DNA of 64,000 bases, from NCBI GenBank assembly GCA_017555965.1, contig JAFZFH010000071.1, positions 1 to 64,000 on the forward strand, in the 5' to 3' direction. The notes below the pieces were generated by a model. That model had not been told where the DNA came from, did no database searches, and saw only the letters and a program-made list of their open reading frames with translations. The DNA comes from Bacteroidales bacterium. GTDB taxonomy: Bacteria > Bacteroidota > Bacteroidia > Bacteroidales > UBA932. Positions 33,155 through 43,527 of the stretch are shown piece after piece. The first letter of the stretch is position 1; every line of letters begins with the position of its first letter. The translations under genes were made by a program, and so were the position numbers.

Positions 33155-34591
33155 CTATGGTAGACAAAGTACTTCAGCCTGTCCGTATGCCATTTCGATT
33201 CCGTTGCGGTAGCCTCTTACTATTACCTTGTAATATCCGTAATCGTCAAATCTGATATTTGAATAACGACCGTCTGAAAATACCTGTAAAACAAAAGGTG
33301 TTGGTGATGGAGCATCCATGAAACGTACTTCCCACACAAGATCCACATCTGCCAAACTTCCATAAACATTAAATTGATAGGTCCGGCCGTTAATTACAGA
33401 GGTCTGTCCACTCACTGTCAATGATAATCTATCTGAACCTCCTTCACAATATGTAGCACTAGACCCTAGGATGTAAGGGCATTCATTTGGATAATGTTCC
33501 ATCAGCGGCATCTTCTCCCACTTTGAAAGATGCTTTCCATTGGAAAGAATTATAGCTGAATTAACATGATCGGTGTAGCAAACTTTTTCTGCTTCAGCAG
33601 GAGGTACATCTTTTGTGTATTTATCATTTGTCCAATATTTATCCAACTGTGGCTCATTAAGGAAATTATAGTCAATCCAGATGTTATTACTTGTAGACTG
33701 ATTGTGCCAAGTATAACTATGAGAATTGTACATTCGTGTTGCTGGTCCCCTTACTATTGCATCTGGATAGGCCGATGTGGCCTGAGTTGTCCATTGGGCT
33801 ATTTCTGTTGCTGTTCCATCAGCGGTATATACTCGTCCTATTATCTCCTGTGCCCAAGGAGTATATACAGAAATGTAATTATAGGTATCTGCACGTGTTT
33901 CTACAGAGGCAACATTCAATCCTACAGCCTTGTCTATAGTCAAAAGAGGCTCAATAGAAGATATACTGAATGTCTCTGGCTGCTGAATACGGGACTGGAG
34001 CTTAGTTGCCACTGTTTCAGCAAGTTTTTGATTTACGCTAGATTTTGCGAAAGTGTTGAGCACATTAGCCCCAAGAAAAGCCTCTACAAACATCGTGTTT
34101 GTATAAGACAGATTAACATAGTCTCCGTCATAGTTACTCTTCTCTATACGCATATCTAGTCCGGATGCTGCATAAAGATCCACAAGAACTTCAAATGCAT
34201 CCGTTCTTGAAAGGAACTCTTGATGCAGAGGACTATTCTTAATTATAAGATCTACTGCATCATTGGGATCATATGCAAAGACCAGATAATTCAGAGGATA
34301 ATTCAGTATGGACTTGGCAATGGCTTCTGTAGTCATCGTGCTCAACCTCGATGCAGGGACCTCAAAAGCTTTGAATCGATCTTCTAGAGATATAGTCTGT
34401 GCCCAAAAATCGGTTTCAAGTGGTGAAAGGAAGACGATAGGATCATCTGGGCCGACCTTTCCTGCAGAAAGGGATTTGGTCATTACTTCATCTGCGGGAG
34501 CAGGGATTTCCGGAGTGTCCGGAGTGAGGTTCTGCTGGCAGGATATCATTACTATTGATATCGCTGGCAGTATCGTAAGAATTCTTTTCAT
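33155..34591 (-). CDS. Lipoprotein with degenerate peptidase-like domain
   Basis: The 478-residue lipoprotein (lipobox MISC, Cys18) has a helical N-terminal half (~50-240) and then a segment YNSHSYTWHNQSTSNN ... CYTDHVNSAIILSNGKHLSKWE ... HYPNECPY (~290-375). It ends in an Ig-like domain (~385-478, FDDYGYYKVIVRGYRNG). The middle segment recalls papain-like/CHAP-type bacterial proteins whose motif is NCHSYAW followed by DHSAI and SKWG. Here the position of the expected catalytic Cys is Ser (YNSHSY). If the comparison holds, it is a non-peptidase relative. The family recall is uncertain. Confidence 0.5.
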   Translation of the reverse strand: MKRILTILPAISIVMISCQQNLTPDTPEIPAPADEVMTKSLSAGKVGPDDPIVFLSPLETDFWAQTISLEDRFKAFEVPASRLSTMTTEAIAKSILNYPLNYLVFAYDPNDAVDLIIKNSPLHQEFLSRTDAFEVLVDLYAASGLDMRIEKSNYDGDYVNLSYTNTMFVEAFLGANVLNTFAKSSVNQKLAETVATKLQSRIQQPETFSISSIEPLLTIDKAVGLNVASVETRADTYNYISVYTPWAQEIIGRVYTADGTATEIAQWTTQATSAYPDAIVRGPATRMYNSHSYTWHNQSTSNNIWIDYNFLNEPQLDKYWTNDKYTKDVPPAEAEKVCYTDHVNSAIILSNGKHLSKWEKMPLMEHYPNECPYILGSSATYCEGGSDRLSLTVSGQTSVINGRTYQFNVYGSLADVDLVWEVRFMDAPSPTPFVLQVFSDGRYSNIRFDDYGYYKVIVRGYRNGIEMAYGQAEVLCLP

Positions 34592-34603
34592 AGCGATTCT
34601 GTG

Positions 34604-34987
34604 TTATTGGGTTATGAATGTTCCTTCGTATACATCTCCGGACTCGGTGATGTATACGATCTGATAGATACCCGGCTCTCCTGAGAGAGTGAGCATGGTC
34701 TGAGGCTCCAAAGCGGAGTCAAACGAGTCGTACCATACTCTGCCTGTCGAGCAGTTGGTAACTGTGAGAACAACATCGCCAAGGTCTGACCAGACAGTCG
34801 TGACGAGCGAGTTCATCATGCCGAAGTAATGGCAATCGATAGGAAGCTGTATCGAGCTTCGGTTGAGATTAGTACCTTCCTCTGCATAAAGAGGAATTTT
34901 CATTACTGCATCTTCATCATCCGCACTCATCTCGATTGCGGAGAGTGGCAGCAGTAGAGCCAATAGTAGCAATAGTGTTTTTCTCAT
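34604..34987 (-). CDS. DUF3244-type secreted protein
   Basis: From the ATG at 34987 the 127-residue protein has a signal peptide (MRKTLLLLLALLLPLSA) and a single Ig-like beta-sandwich with VVLTVTNCSTGRVWYDSF and GIYQIVYITESGDVYEGTF. This matches DUF3244 of Bacteroidales, small extracytoplasmic proteins of unknown function. It lies 12 bases upstream of the peptidase-like lipoprotein gene, so the two are probably made together. A -7 box TAACTTTG at 35016-35009 lies 21 bases before this start and argues against starting at 35011. Confidence 0.75.
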   Translation of the reverse strand: MRKTLLLLLALLLPLSAIEMSADDEDAVMKIPLYAEEGTNLNRSSIQLPIDCHYFGMMNSLVTTVWSDLGDVVLTVTNCSTGRVWYDSFDSALEPQTMLTLSGEPGIYQIVYITESGDVYEGTFITQ

Positions 34988-35008
34988 ATGTGTGAATTTA
35001 AAGACATT

Positions 35009-35016
35009 CAAAGTTA
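35009..35016 (-). promoter_or_regulatory. -7 box of DUF3244-lipoprotein operon
   Basis: TAACTTTG on the minus strand. The 180 bases further upstream (35017-35199) are A/T-rich and carry no other feature I can support. Confidence 0.45.
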
Positions 35017-35199
35017 TGTCGAGAAAACACTATTTACCTAATTATTTAAGGATAATCGTCTGACAAAAACGGGCAAGCGTGGCCGCATACTAAACTGATA
35101 ATCAACACAATACGAAAGTGTCAGAAAAAACAATTCTGACATTTTTAAAGAAATTACTGAATATCAACAAGTTATAAAATATATAGTAAACACTATTTA

Positions 35200-36846
35200 T
35201 CAGCTCAGCATCTCAAGAAACTGAGCTGAATGCTCCGGTTTCCTGGTCTCTATCTTCTGAATCAGACGACGTTTGTATGAGTATACCTGATCCAGGGAGA
35301 GGTCCATCAGACGTGAGATTGTAGTCGAATCAAAGCCGGCTACCAGATAACTGAACATCGTTACCTCCCATCCCTTGCATTTTGGAATCTCATTACGGAA
35401 TCTTGTCATTATCTCGTCAAGCTCGGCATCCAACAGAGACTCAAATTTAGCTTTACGAACGTTATCATTTCTTATATCATCAATCAAAAGCATCACCCTT
35501 TGGAACATCACCTTCTCAATATCTGCCCTGTTCTTATCCTGAAGGTATTGTCCGCAGAGGGTGCCTATAGTCTCAAAACGGGATTTATATAAAGATATGA
35601 ACCGCTTCTTCAAGGTAGGATAGTTCTCATCTTTGTATTGGCATAGCTGACGGTTGATTTCTTCGGCATATTCAAGCAGTTTTTCCTTTTCCTGCTTTTG
35701 TCTTGATATATATTTCCGGACGCAAACAAAAGTCAACATAATTGCAAGTACAGATAATATGGTAACTATGATGAACATTTGATTTCTCACACGTACCATT
35801 AATGATGATTCCCTAAATTTAAGCTCGTAATAATCCCTTTGAGACAATGCAATAGATTGCTTGAGAACATCTGTAACTTCTGTATTATTCTTTGTGACAG
35901 ATTTTTCCAATAAAGATAAAGCTTCATGAATATTATTCTGAGCCTTAGCTATTTTATAGCGCCAGAAATATGCAGTACCACTTGTGTCTATTTGGGAGAG
36001 TTGCGATACTAAGGAATGTGAGGCATTATGTCTTCCTACATTCTCCAAAGCATAGGCATATAGCCAATAATGCTTTATCGTCATCACAGACATGACTTTG
36101 TCATCTATTATTTTTTCATAGAGAGATATTGCATCATTGTATTGGGAATCAAATTTAGCGATTGACACAAACGCACGTTCAGCCATTGCTGTATATCTGA
36201 CTAAAGAATCAACATCATCGTCATTTATCAATCTACATAAAATAGAATCTGCCTTAATAAGATCATTCTTGTTGATATACGATCTGGCGAGACTCAATTC
36301 AGAAACACTCATATAGTATTTCTCAGACAATGAAGTATAGATAGAATTTGCTTGTTTCAAGTGTTCGTACGATTCTATCTCATTATAAGTCTTTGCATAT
36401 GTAGAAGCTTGCAACATTTTGACAAATCCCCAATACAGACTGTCGCTTCTTTCGGCTATCTTTTCAGCTTTGGTAAATTCCAAGATAGCTTTGTTATAAT
36501 CACCTGTGTAATAGTAGGAGAGTCCTAAATAGTATAGAGCTCTGGCTTCATACTTTTCAGGTCCTTTACGGGAATAATAGCTTAAAGCAACACTGGCAAG
36601 AGAGTCGTCAGTAACGTCTATGTAGTTCTTGTCAAGGGCCATAGCATGCAGAAGAGCATGATGTGCTTTGAGACGGTCGTTAGACAGCTGTTTTCTGTCC
36701 ATGATATCCAAGACAGCCAAAGCACTGTCCGGACGCTCCATTATATATGATTCTACATCTTCCAGAAAAGTGGTAACCTGCCTTGAAGAGCATCCTCCCA
36801 AAACCATTATCAGCAGGAAACCGATTGCTACTGTCAGTTTTTTCAT
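35200..36846 (-). CDS. TPR - transmembrane - HTH regulator
   Basis: The 548-residue protein has a lipobox-like signal (LGGC, Cys19), TPR-type helices in the periplasm (~35-340, e.g. ARALYYLGLSYYYTGDYNKAI), one transmembrane segment (~354-375), a coiled-coil linker (KQEKEKLLEYAEEINRQL) and a cytoplasmic C-terminal helix-turn-helix (FDSTTISRLMDLSLDQVYSYKRRL). This is the common Bacteroidota one-component membrane regulator. It likely senses something outside and controls the DUF3244/lipoprotein/DUF4249 genes downstream; that link is inferred from position and strand. Confidence 0.82.
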   Translation of the reverse strand: MKKLTVAIGFLLIMVLGGCSSRQVTTFLEDVESYIMERPDSALAVLDIMDRKQLSNDRLKAHHALLHAMALDKNYIDVTDDSLASVALSYYSRKGPEKYEARALYYLGLSYYYTGDYNKAILEFTKAEKIAERSDSLYWGFVKMLQASTYAKTYNEIESYEHLKQANSIYTSLSEKYYMSVSELSLARSYINKNDLIKADSILCRLINDDDVDSLVRYTAMAERAFVSIAKFDSQYNDAISLYEKIIDDKVMSVMTIKHYWLYAYALENVGRHNASHSLVSQLSQIDTSGTAYFWRYKIAKAQNNIHEALSLLEKSVTKNNTEVTDVLKQSIALSQRDYYELKFRESSLMVRVRNQMFIIVTILSVLAIMLTFVCVRKYISRQKQEKEKLLEYAEEINRQLCQYKDENYPTLKKRFISLYKSRFETIGTLCGQYLQDKNRADIEKVMFQRVMLLIDDIRNDNVRKAKFESLLDAELDEIMTRFRNEIPKCKGWEVTMFSYLVAGFDSTTISRLMDLSLDQVYSYKRRLIQKIETRKPEHSAQFLEMLS

Positions 36847-36892
36847 TAGTGTGAATATTTACCGAAAGATAGCAAATATCACAGATAATTGC

Positions 36893-36900
36893 TACTTTTG
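36893..36900 (+). promoter_or_regulatory. -7 box of the structured RNA
   Basis: TACTTTTG with a predicted start near 36906. No good -33 TTG is visible 19 bases upstream. Confidence 0.45.
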
Positions 36901-36904
36901 TGGA

Positions 36905-37058
36905 GTAAATATACCCCCTGTCGTCAGTTCCCTAAATTAGCCGTTTATGAATGATCGATAGGGCGACAGGTGGTCCGTGCCGTTTTGGCGCAGGACGACC
37001 TGTCATTGATTGAGCTCGGCTAAGCTTAGGGAACTGCGGGTTGGACTGCGCTTTTTTT
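36905..37058 (+). ncRNA. Structured RNA with 6S-like architecture
   Basis: The stretch has no gene. A closing stem CAGTTCCCTAA (36925-36935) pairs perfectly with TTAGGGAACTG (37026-37036), continued by TTAGCCG (36937-36943) with CGGCTAA (37017-37023). Inside is an asymmetric bubble and then a terminal hairpin GACAGGT/ACCTGTC (36965-36971 with 36998-37004) extended by GTCC/GGAC and GTGCC/GGCGC around GTTTT. A T run ends it at 37052-37058. Closing stem, central bubble and terminal stem of about 150 nt match the plan of 6S RNA, but the family is not proven; another ncRNA is possible. Confidence 0.55.
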
Positions 37059-37303
37059 GTATAGACGTACCACGATATATAAGGGAAGACGGAAATTCTC
37101 ATATGCAGGTTTAAAGACAGTCTTCGGACACCTCCTTCCGCCTTCCCTTTACGATATCCTTACATGGTTGACTTCAAATGAACATATATCTTCTTCGTTC
37201 TTTGACAAATCTTATACATGACCCGGAGGTTGCACCCTTATTTGGGATCCTATATTCCATCTACCCTAACAATGTTACTGTTTCCTCAAATGTATGCAGA
37301 TAA
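37059..37303. other. Spacer with long-armed hairpin
   Basis: No gene is seen. AAGGGAAGaCGGAA (37081-37094) can pair with TTCCGcCTTCCCTT (37136-37149) across a 41-base loop, with one mismatch. It could be the 3' end of the GH97 transcript on the minus strand or part of another RNA. Confidence 0.45.
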
Positions 37304-39250
37304 TTATTTCTGAAGGACGATGCCGCCGTTGCAAGGGATCTCTATCTGTACCTTGCCGTTCTTCTTGACCTTGAGGTCTGTGAGGGATCCGTTGAGATTC
37401 TTGTCGTCAGAATAGCACTTCACTACATCACCCTGAGCGAACATCGGAAGTTCAACCTCGACTTTGAGAGACTCCTTCTCTGCATTGATGCCGACCACAT
37501 ACCATGTGTCACCGCTGCGACGGGCCATGATCACATACTTGCCCGGGTAGCCGTCAATGTATCTGACCTCATCCCAAAGCGTAGGAACCTTCTTCATGAA
37601 ATCAATTGCCCATGCAGGAGCGTCTGTAAGGTTGTTTGGAGCGAGGGCAAAATGCTGGACAGGGCTCTGGAACATTACCGCTGTAGCAAGAGCAAACACA
37701 TCTGATGTGCGGCGCTGGCTTCCACGCGGAGCATTCTTGGCATTGTAATATTTGTTCAAAGCACTTCCTCCGAAATCCATGCTGCCGACTGTATTGCGGA
37801 CGAAAGGATGGATTGTAGCATTGAATGCTTCGTTGTCACATGCGCCCTGCGAGAAATTGAGGTTCTCGCTGGCAAGGACAGCTTCGCTGGAAGCATAGTT
37901 AGGATACATCCTCTCCCATCCACGAGGAAGCGTACATCCGTGGAAGACGCAGAGGATACCGTAATCGTTTGCATCAGCCATGATGTCTTCGTAAAGCTTG
38001 ATGGTCTCCTGCTTGTCTCCGCCGAAGAAGTCGACCTTGACACCTCTGATACCGATGCTCTTCATCCATGCCATTTCGCGACGACGTGCTATCGTATTGT
38101 CCATGATACCCTTAGGACTCTGAGGCGCGTTATTCCAATATCCGTTCGAGTTGTACCACAGGAAAATCGCCACACCCTTGCTTGCAGCATAGGCAGCCAG
38201 TTCCTCTATCTTGTCACGACCGATCTGAGTATCCCAAAGCGCATCGATGAGGACTGTCTGATAGCCCATTTCTGCAGTAAAATCGATGTAACGTACCTGC
38301 TCGTCATAGACTGTACTTCCGTCCATTCCGATGATCCAGCTCCATGAACCTGCTCCATAAACATACTCCTTGGATGCATCATAAAGAGGCTCTACCACGT
38401 CGAAAGGAACAGTGGTCTCCATAATAGGAGCAAGAGTCTGACCAAGAGTGATGGTACGCCATGCAGTATAACCAGGAAGAGGAATTCCGGCAAAGGCAGA
38501 TCCGTTTCCGTTGTTCTCGCCTTCCTGAGGGAAGCCGATCGTATAGAGTCCACCTTCATGTCCCAGAAGACGGCTGGCACAATATGCACTGCTCACGCCT
38601 GTTTCTGAAATAAGTATCCATCCCTTGTCCTCGTTCCTGAAAAGACACGGGAAGGTATAACCCTCTCCATTACCGTTCTTTCCGACAGGCTCGTCCAGGG
38701 TATATCCTGTCTCATAGCTAGGATATGTACCTGCAAATCCGCCGCCCGGCTTCACCTGAGGGCAGAGGAAAGAAGTTGCCGAAGGAGAAAGCTGGAATCC
38801 TGTAGCCTCACTGAAAATCACAGCAGAACGTCTGTCTCTGTACGGATACATCATATATCTGAAAGCGACATCGCGGTCCGATACACGGAAAATCACATCA
38901 AATACAGGTCTGTCCGCTCTGGCAAATGTGAATACAGCCTCTGTAGCCTTGTAATCTACCTTGCTCTGCTTGATTGTCTTTACACTATACTGTTCCTCGA
39001 TAAGTTTCGGAGCTGCTGTCTCCGGGAGCAGAGTCATCTCGGTCACATACTCGCCCATGCTTGTATTGAGTCCCAGCGGTGATGGGAGGATGAATGCATT
39101 TCCGGCATAGTTCACGCTGTAGGTCGGTTTTCCGGCATTGTCACTCACGGTCACCTGAATCTTGCCGTCAGGGCTTGTGAAGGACCTTTCTTCAGCAAAG
39201 CTGCTGAATGCGGCCAGAAGAAACGCAGTTACCAAAAATACTTTTTTCAT
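37304..39250 (-). CDS. GH97 retaining glycosidase (alpha-galactosidase type)
   Basis: The 648-residue secreted enzyme (signal to SFA, ~19) has the GH97 layout: N-terminal beta-supersandwich (~25-285), a TIM barrel (~290-560) and a C-terminal sandwich. GIRGVKVDFFGGDKQ places an Asp at 407 where the retaining branch (BT1871-like alpha-galactosidases) has its nucleophile; the inverting SusB branch uses a Glu elsewhere. It is therefore more likely an alpha-galactosidase or related retaining enzyme than an alpha-glucosidase. It follows the CE20-like gene by 18 bases. Confidence 0.9.
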   Translation of the reverse strand: MKKVFLVTAFLLAAFSSFAEERSFTSPDGKIQVTVSDNAGKPTYSVNYAGNAFILPSPLGLNTSMGEYVTEMTLLPETAAPKLIEEQYSVKTIKQSKVDYKATEAVFTFARADRPVFDVIFRVSDRDVAFRYMMYPYRDRRSAVIFSEATGFQLSPSATSFLCPQVKPGGGFAGTYPSYETGYTLDEPVGKNGNGEGYTFPCLFRNEDKGWILISETGVSSAYCASRLLGHEGGLYTIGFPQEGENNGNGSAFAGIPLPGYTAWRTITLGQTLAPIMETTVPFDVVEPLYDASKEYVYGAGSWSWIIGMDGSTVYDEQVRYIDFTAEMGYQTVLIDALWDTQIGRDKIEELAAYAASKGVAIFLWYNSNGYWNNAPQSPKGIMDNTIARRREMAWMKSIGIRGVKVDFFGGDKQETIKLYEDIMADANDYGILCVFHGCTLPRGWERMYPNYASSEAVLASENLNFSQGACDNEAFNATIHPFVRNTVGSMDFGGSALNKYYNAKNAPRGSQRRTSDVFALATAVMFQSPVQHFALAPNNLTDAPAWAIDFMKKVPTLWDEVRYIDGYPGKYVIMARRSGDTWYVVGINAEKESLKVEVELPMFAQGDVVKCYSDDKNLNGSLTDLKVKKNGKVQIEIPCNGGIVLQK

Positions 39251-39268
39251 ATGATCTGTCTGTTTAAG

Positions 39269-41152
39269 TTATTTCCAATCATCTGTTCTGAACGGTGATG
39301 CAAGAAGACCTTCCTTGTTGATGAGGTTTGCATCATCAGGATTATCAGCCCAGGCATAACGAACGGCCACAGGAGCAGGAACATCCTTACTGCTTACGAC
39401 AACAGTATTGCCCTTGATGACTGCATCGGCCCATACGAACTTCTGGTCTTCACCTGCTATTGCAAAGTGTTTGAGAGTCTTTTCACCACCACGGACTGCA
39501 AGACCCTTACCTGTCTCGGTGAATGTGATGATGATCTTGTCTCCGTCAATCTTCATATCCTTGTATACCGGACCTGAATATGTGAGTTTCTCACCAAATA
39601 CAACCTTTCTTGCACCGAGGAAAAGTCTCTTTGCCATGGTCTTCTTGTCAAGAGGATGGATGTCATTCCACTCTCCCACATCATAAGTCACTGCAAGAGC
39701 TGTATTAGGAATAGTCTTGAATGAGTGGAGTTGGGCTTCGCGGATTCTTGCCCATCCGCTGTCAGTAGGCTGAGGATGCTTCTCCATGTAGTTAGGAAGC
39801 TGCATGAGGAGGAACGGCATCTGAGGCATGTTCCAGAGCTCGCGCCAGTTGTTGATCAGCGCTGTCATGAGTGTACCATACTCGTGTGCACGACCAGAGT
39901 TGCTCTCACCCTGATACCAGATGGCAGCCTTTACCTTATAATTACGGATAGGATAGATCATACCGTTATACAGAGCAGAACCCACATTTCTGCGGTTTCT
40001 CAGACGCTCTTCATATTTCTGGACCTCTGCCATATCCTGGCCCACCTTATATTTCCATGTACCTGTGAGGTCGATTTCAGCAGCATCACCGATGATCTTA
40101 TATGGCTTATCCTTGATGAACTCGCCATTGCCTGCAGGAGCATTTAGCTTCACTACAACTGTGTTCTTTCCTTCACGAAGAACACCTGCAGGGATATGGT
40201 AGCGACGTGGAGGATACTCATATCCTGTCGAGCCGACAAATACGCCGTTTACAAAGACCTGATCGTTATGCATCATGGTACCCATGCTGAGTCTTGCATG
40301 TCTTCCGACCATCTCTGCCGGGATTTCGAAATCCTTTCTCATCCATACGGTACCGCGTACGTTCAGACCGTTCTCACGCCATGTTCCCGGCATCTGCATT
40401 GTTCCCCAGTCAGAGTCGTCGATATCAGGAAGGTTCCATACGCCTTCTCCCTTATCCTTTCTGGCTTCTTCCTGAGCTGCAAGAGCCTCCTTGTCGAGGA
40501 TGAGTCTTGGAAAATCTTTCAGATACTCCTGGCTGATCCAGCTTTCTATCTCCGAGCCTCCGAGGCTTGATACGAGCATACCCTGTGGTACACCTGTGTG
40601 GTTATATGCCTCAAGAGCGTAGAAATATGCGAGGGCTGTCCAGTTCATCACATCTGAAGCAACTCCTGAAATCCATTTTGCATCTCCTGCAATCTCCTCC
40701 TGAAGCTCTTCTCTTATCTCCTGAGTAGGCACCTTGTAGTGGCGGATCATGTTATTATTTGACACATTGATCTCAGGGAACATTTCAGTAAGTCTCTGGA
40801 TGGGAGTCTCCTGATTCGACTGACCCGAACAGAGCCATACGTCTCCGACTAGGACATCGCGGATGGAAGTCTCATTGACCTCCATAAGATACGGTCCTCC
40901 TGCAGGCTGCGGAGGTATGGTAACCTTCCATGTACCGTCCTCACCTGTCTGAACTTCATAGTAGGCTCCGTTAAAGCGCACTGTGACCCAGAGGCCCGGG
41001 TCGGCCCAGCCCCAGATGTCAAGTTCGACATCGCGCTGGAGTACCATACCGTCGCTGATGAGTTTTGGAAGACGTACCTTTCCCGGGGTCTGTGCCGCCA
41101 TCATAAACGAAAGGCACAGAAGAGAAAGCGCTAAAAAGATTGACTTTTTCAT
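39269..41152 (-). CDS. SGNH carbohydrate acetylesterase (SASA/CE20-like)
   Basis: From the ATG at 41152 the 627-residue secreted protein (signal to MAAQ, ~21) has a split SGNH/SASA esterase domain with CSGQSN (nucleophile Ser112), WYQGESNS and EWNDIHPLDK. A beta-sandwich (~235-370, TVWMRKDFEIPAEMVG, VFVNGVFVG) is inserted in the middle. This architecture matches sialate-O-acetylesterase-like proteins reclassified as CE20, some active on acetylated xyloglucan or xylan. In this cluster a hemicellulose deacetylase is the likely role. The longer frame to 41206 runs through the promoter. Confidence 0.88.
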   Translation of the reverse strand: MKKSIFLALSLLCLSFMMAAQTPGKVRLPKLISDGMVLQRDVELDIWGWADPGLWVTVRFNGAYYEVQTGEDGTWKVTIPPQPAGGPYLMEVNETSIRDVLVGDVWLCSGQSNQETPIQRLTEMFPEINVSNNNMIRHYKVPTQEIREELQEEIAGDAKWISGVASDVMNWTALAYFYALEAYNHTGVPQGMLVSSLGGSEIESWISQEYLKDFPRLILDKEALAAQEEARKDKGEGVWNLPDIDDSDWGTMQMPGTWRENGLNVRGTVWMRKDFEIPAEMVGRHARLSMGTMMHNDQVFVNGVFVGSTGYEYPPRRYHIPAGVLREGKNTVVVKLNAPAGNGEFIKDKPYKIIGDAAEIDLTGTWKYKVGQDMAEVQKYEERLRNRRNVGSALYNGMIYPIRNYKVKAAIWYQGESNSGRAHEYGTLMTALINNWRELWNMPQMPFLLMQLPNYMEKHPQPTDSGWARIREAQLHSFKTIPNTALAVTYDVGEWNDIHPLDKKTMAKRLFLGARKVVFGEKLTYSGPVYKDMKIDGDKIIITFTETGKGLAVRGGEKTLKHFAIAGEDQKFVWADAVIKGNTVVVSSKDVPAPVAVRYAWADNPDDANLINKEGLLASPFRTDDWK

Positions 41153-41179
41153 ATCTGTTGAATTGATTGTTTCCTCCAA

Positions 41180-41187
41180 CAAATATA
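41180..41187 (-). promoter_or_regulatory. -7 box of CE20-GH97 operon
   Basis: TATATTTG on the minus strand, placed directly after the terminator of the GH10-CE1 gene. Confidence 0.5.
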
Positions 41188-41189
41188 AT

Positions 41190-41227
41190 AAAAAAAACAC
41201 CAGCACATCCTTTCGGAAGTGCCGGTG
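41190..41227 (-). terminator. Terminator of the GH10-CE1 gene
   Basis: On the minus strand CACCGGCACTTCC and GGATGTGCTGGTG pair around GAAA with two mismatches, followed by eight T. Confidence 0.88.
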
Positions 41228-41248
41228 TAATAATCAGGCTATATTTTA

Positions 41249-43417
<2,169 letters not shown>

Positions 43418-43477
43418 TTAAAATTTATTTTAGTGTTATGGTAAAATTGTCCGATTAGTAAGACACATTACAGCCGC

Positions 43478-43508
43478 CAAAGTTAAACATTAATAACGTC
43501 AATTTCAA
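43478..43508 (-). promoter_or_regulatory. Promoter of GH10-CE1 gene
   Basis: TTG (43508-43506), 20 bases, TAACTTTG (43485-43478) on the minus strand; leader of about 55 bases. Confidence 0.55.
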
Positions 43509-43527
43509 TAAATATTGACATCTGACA

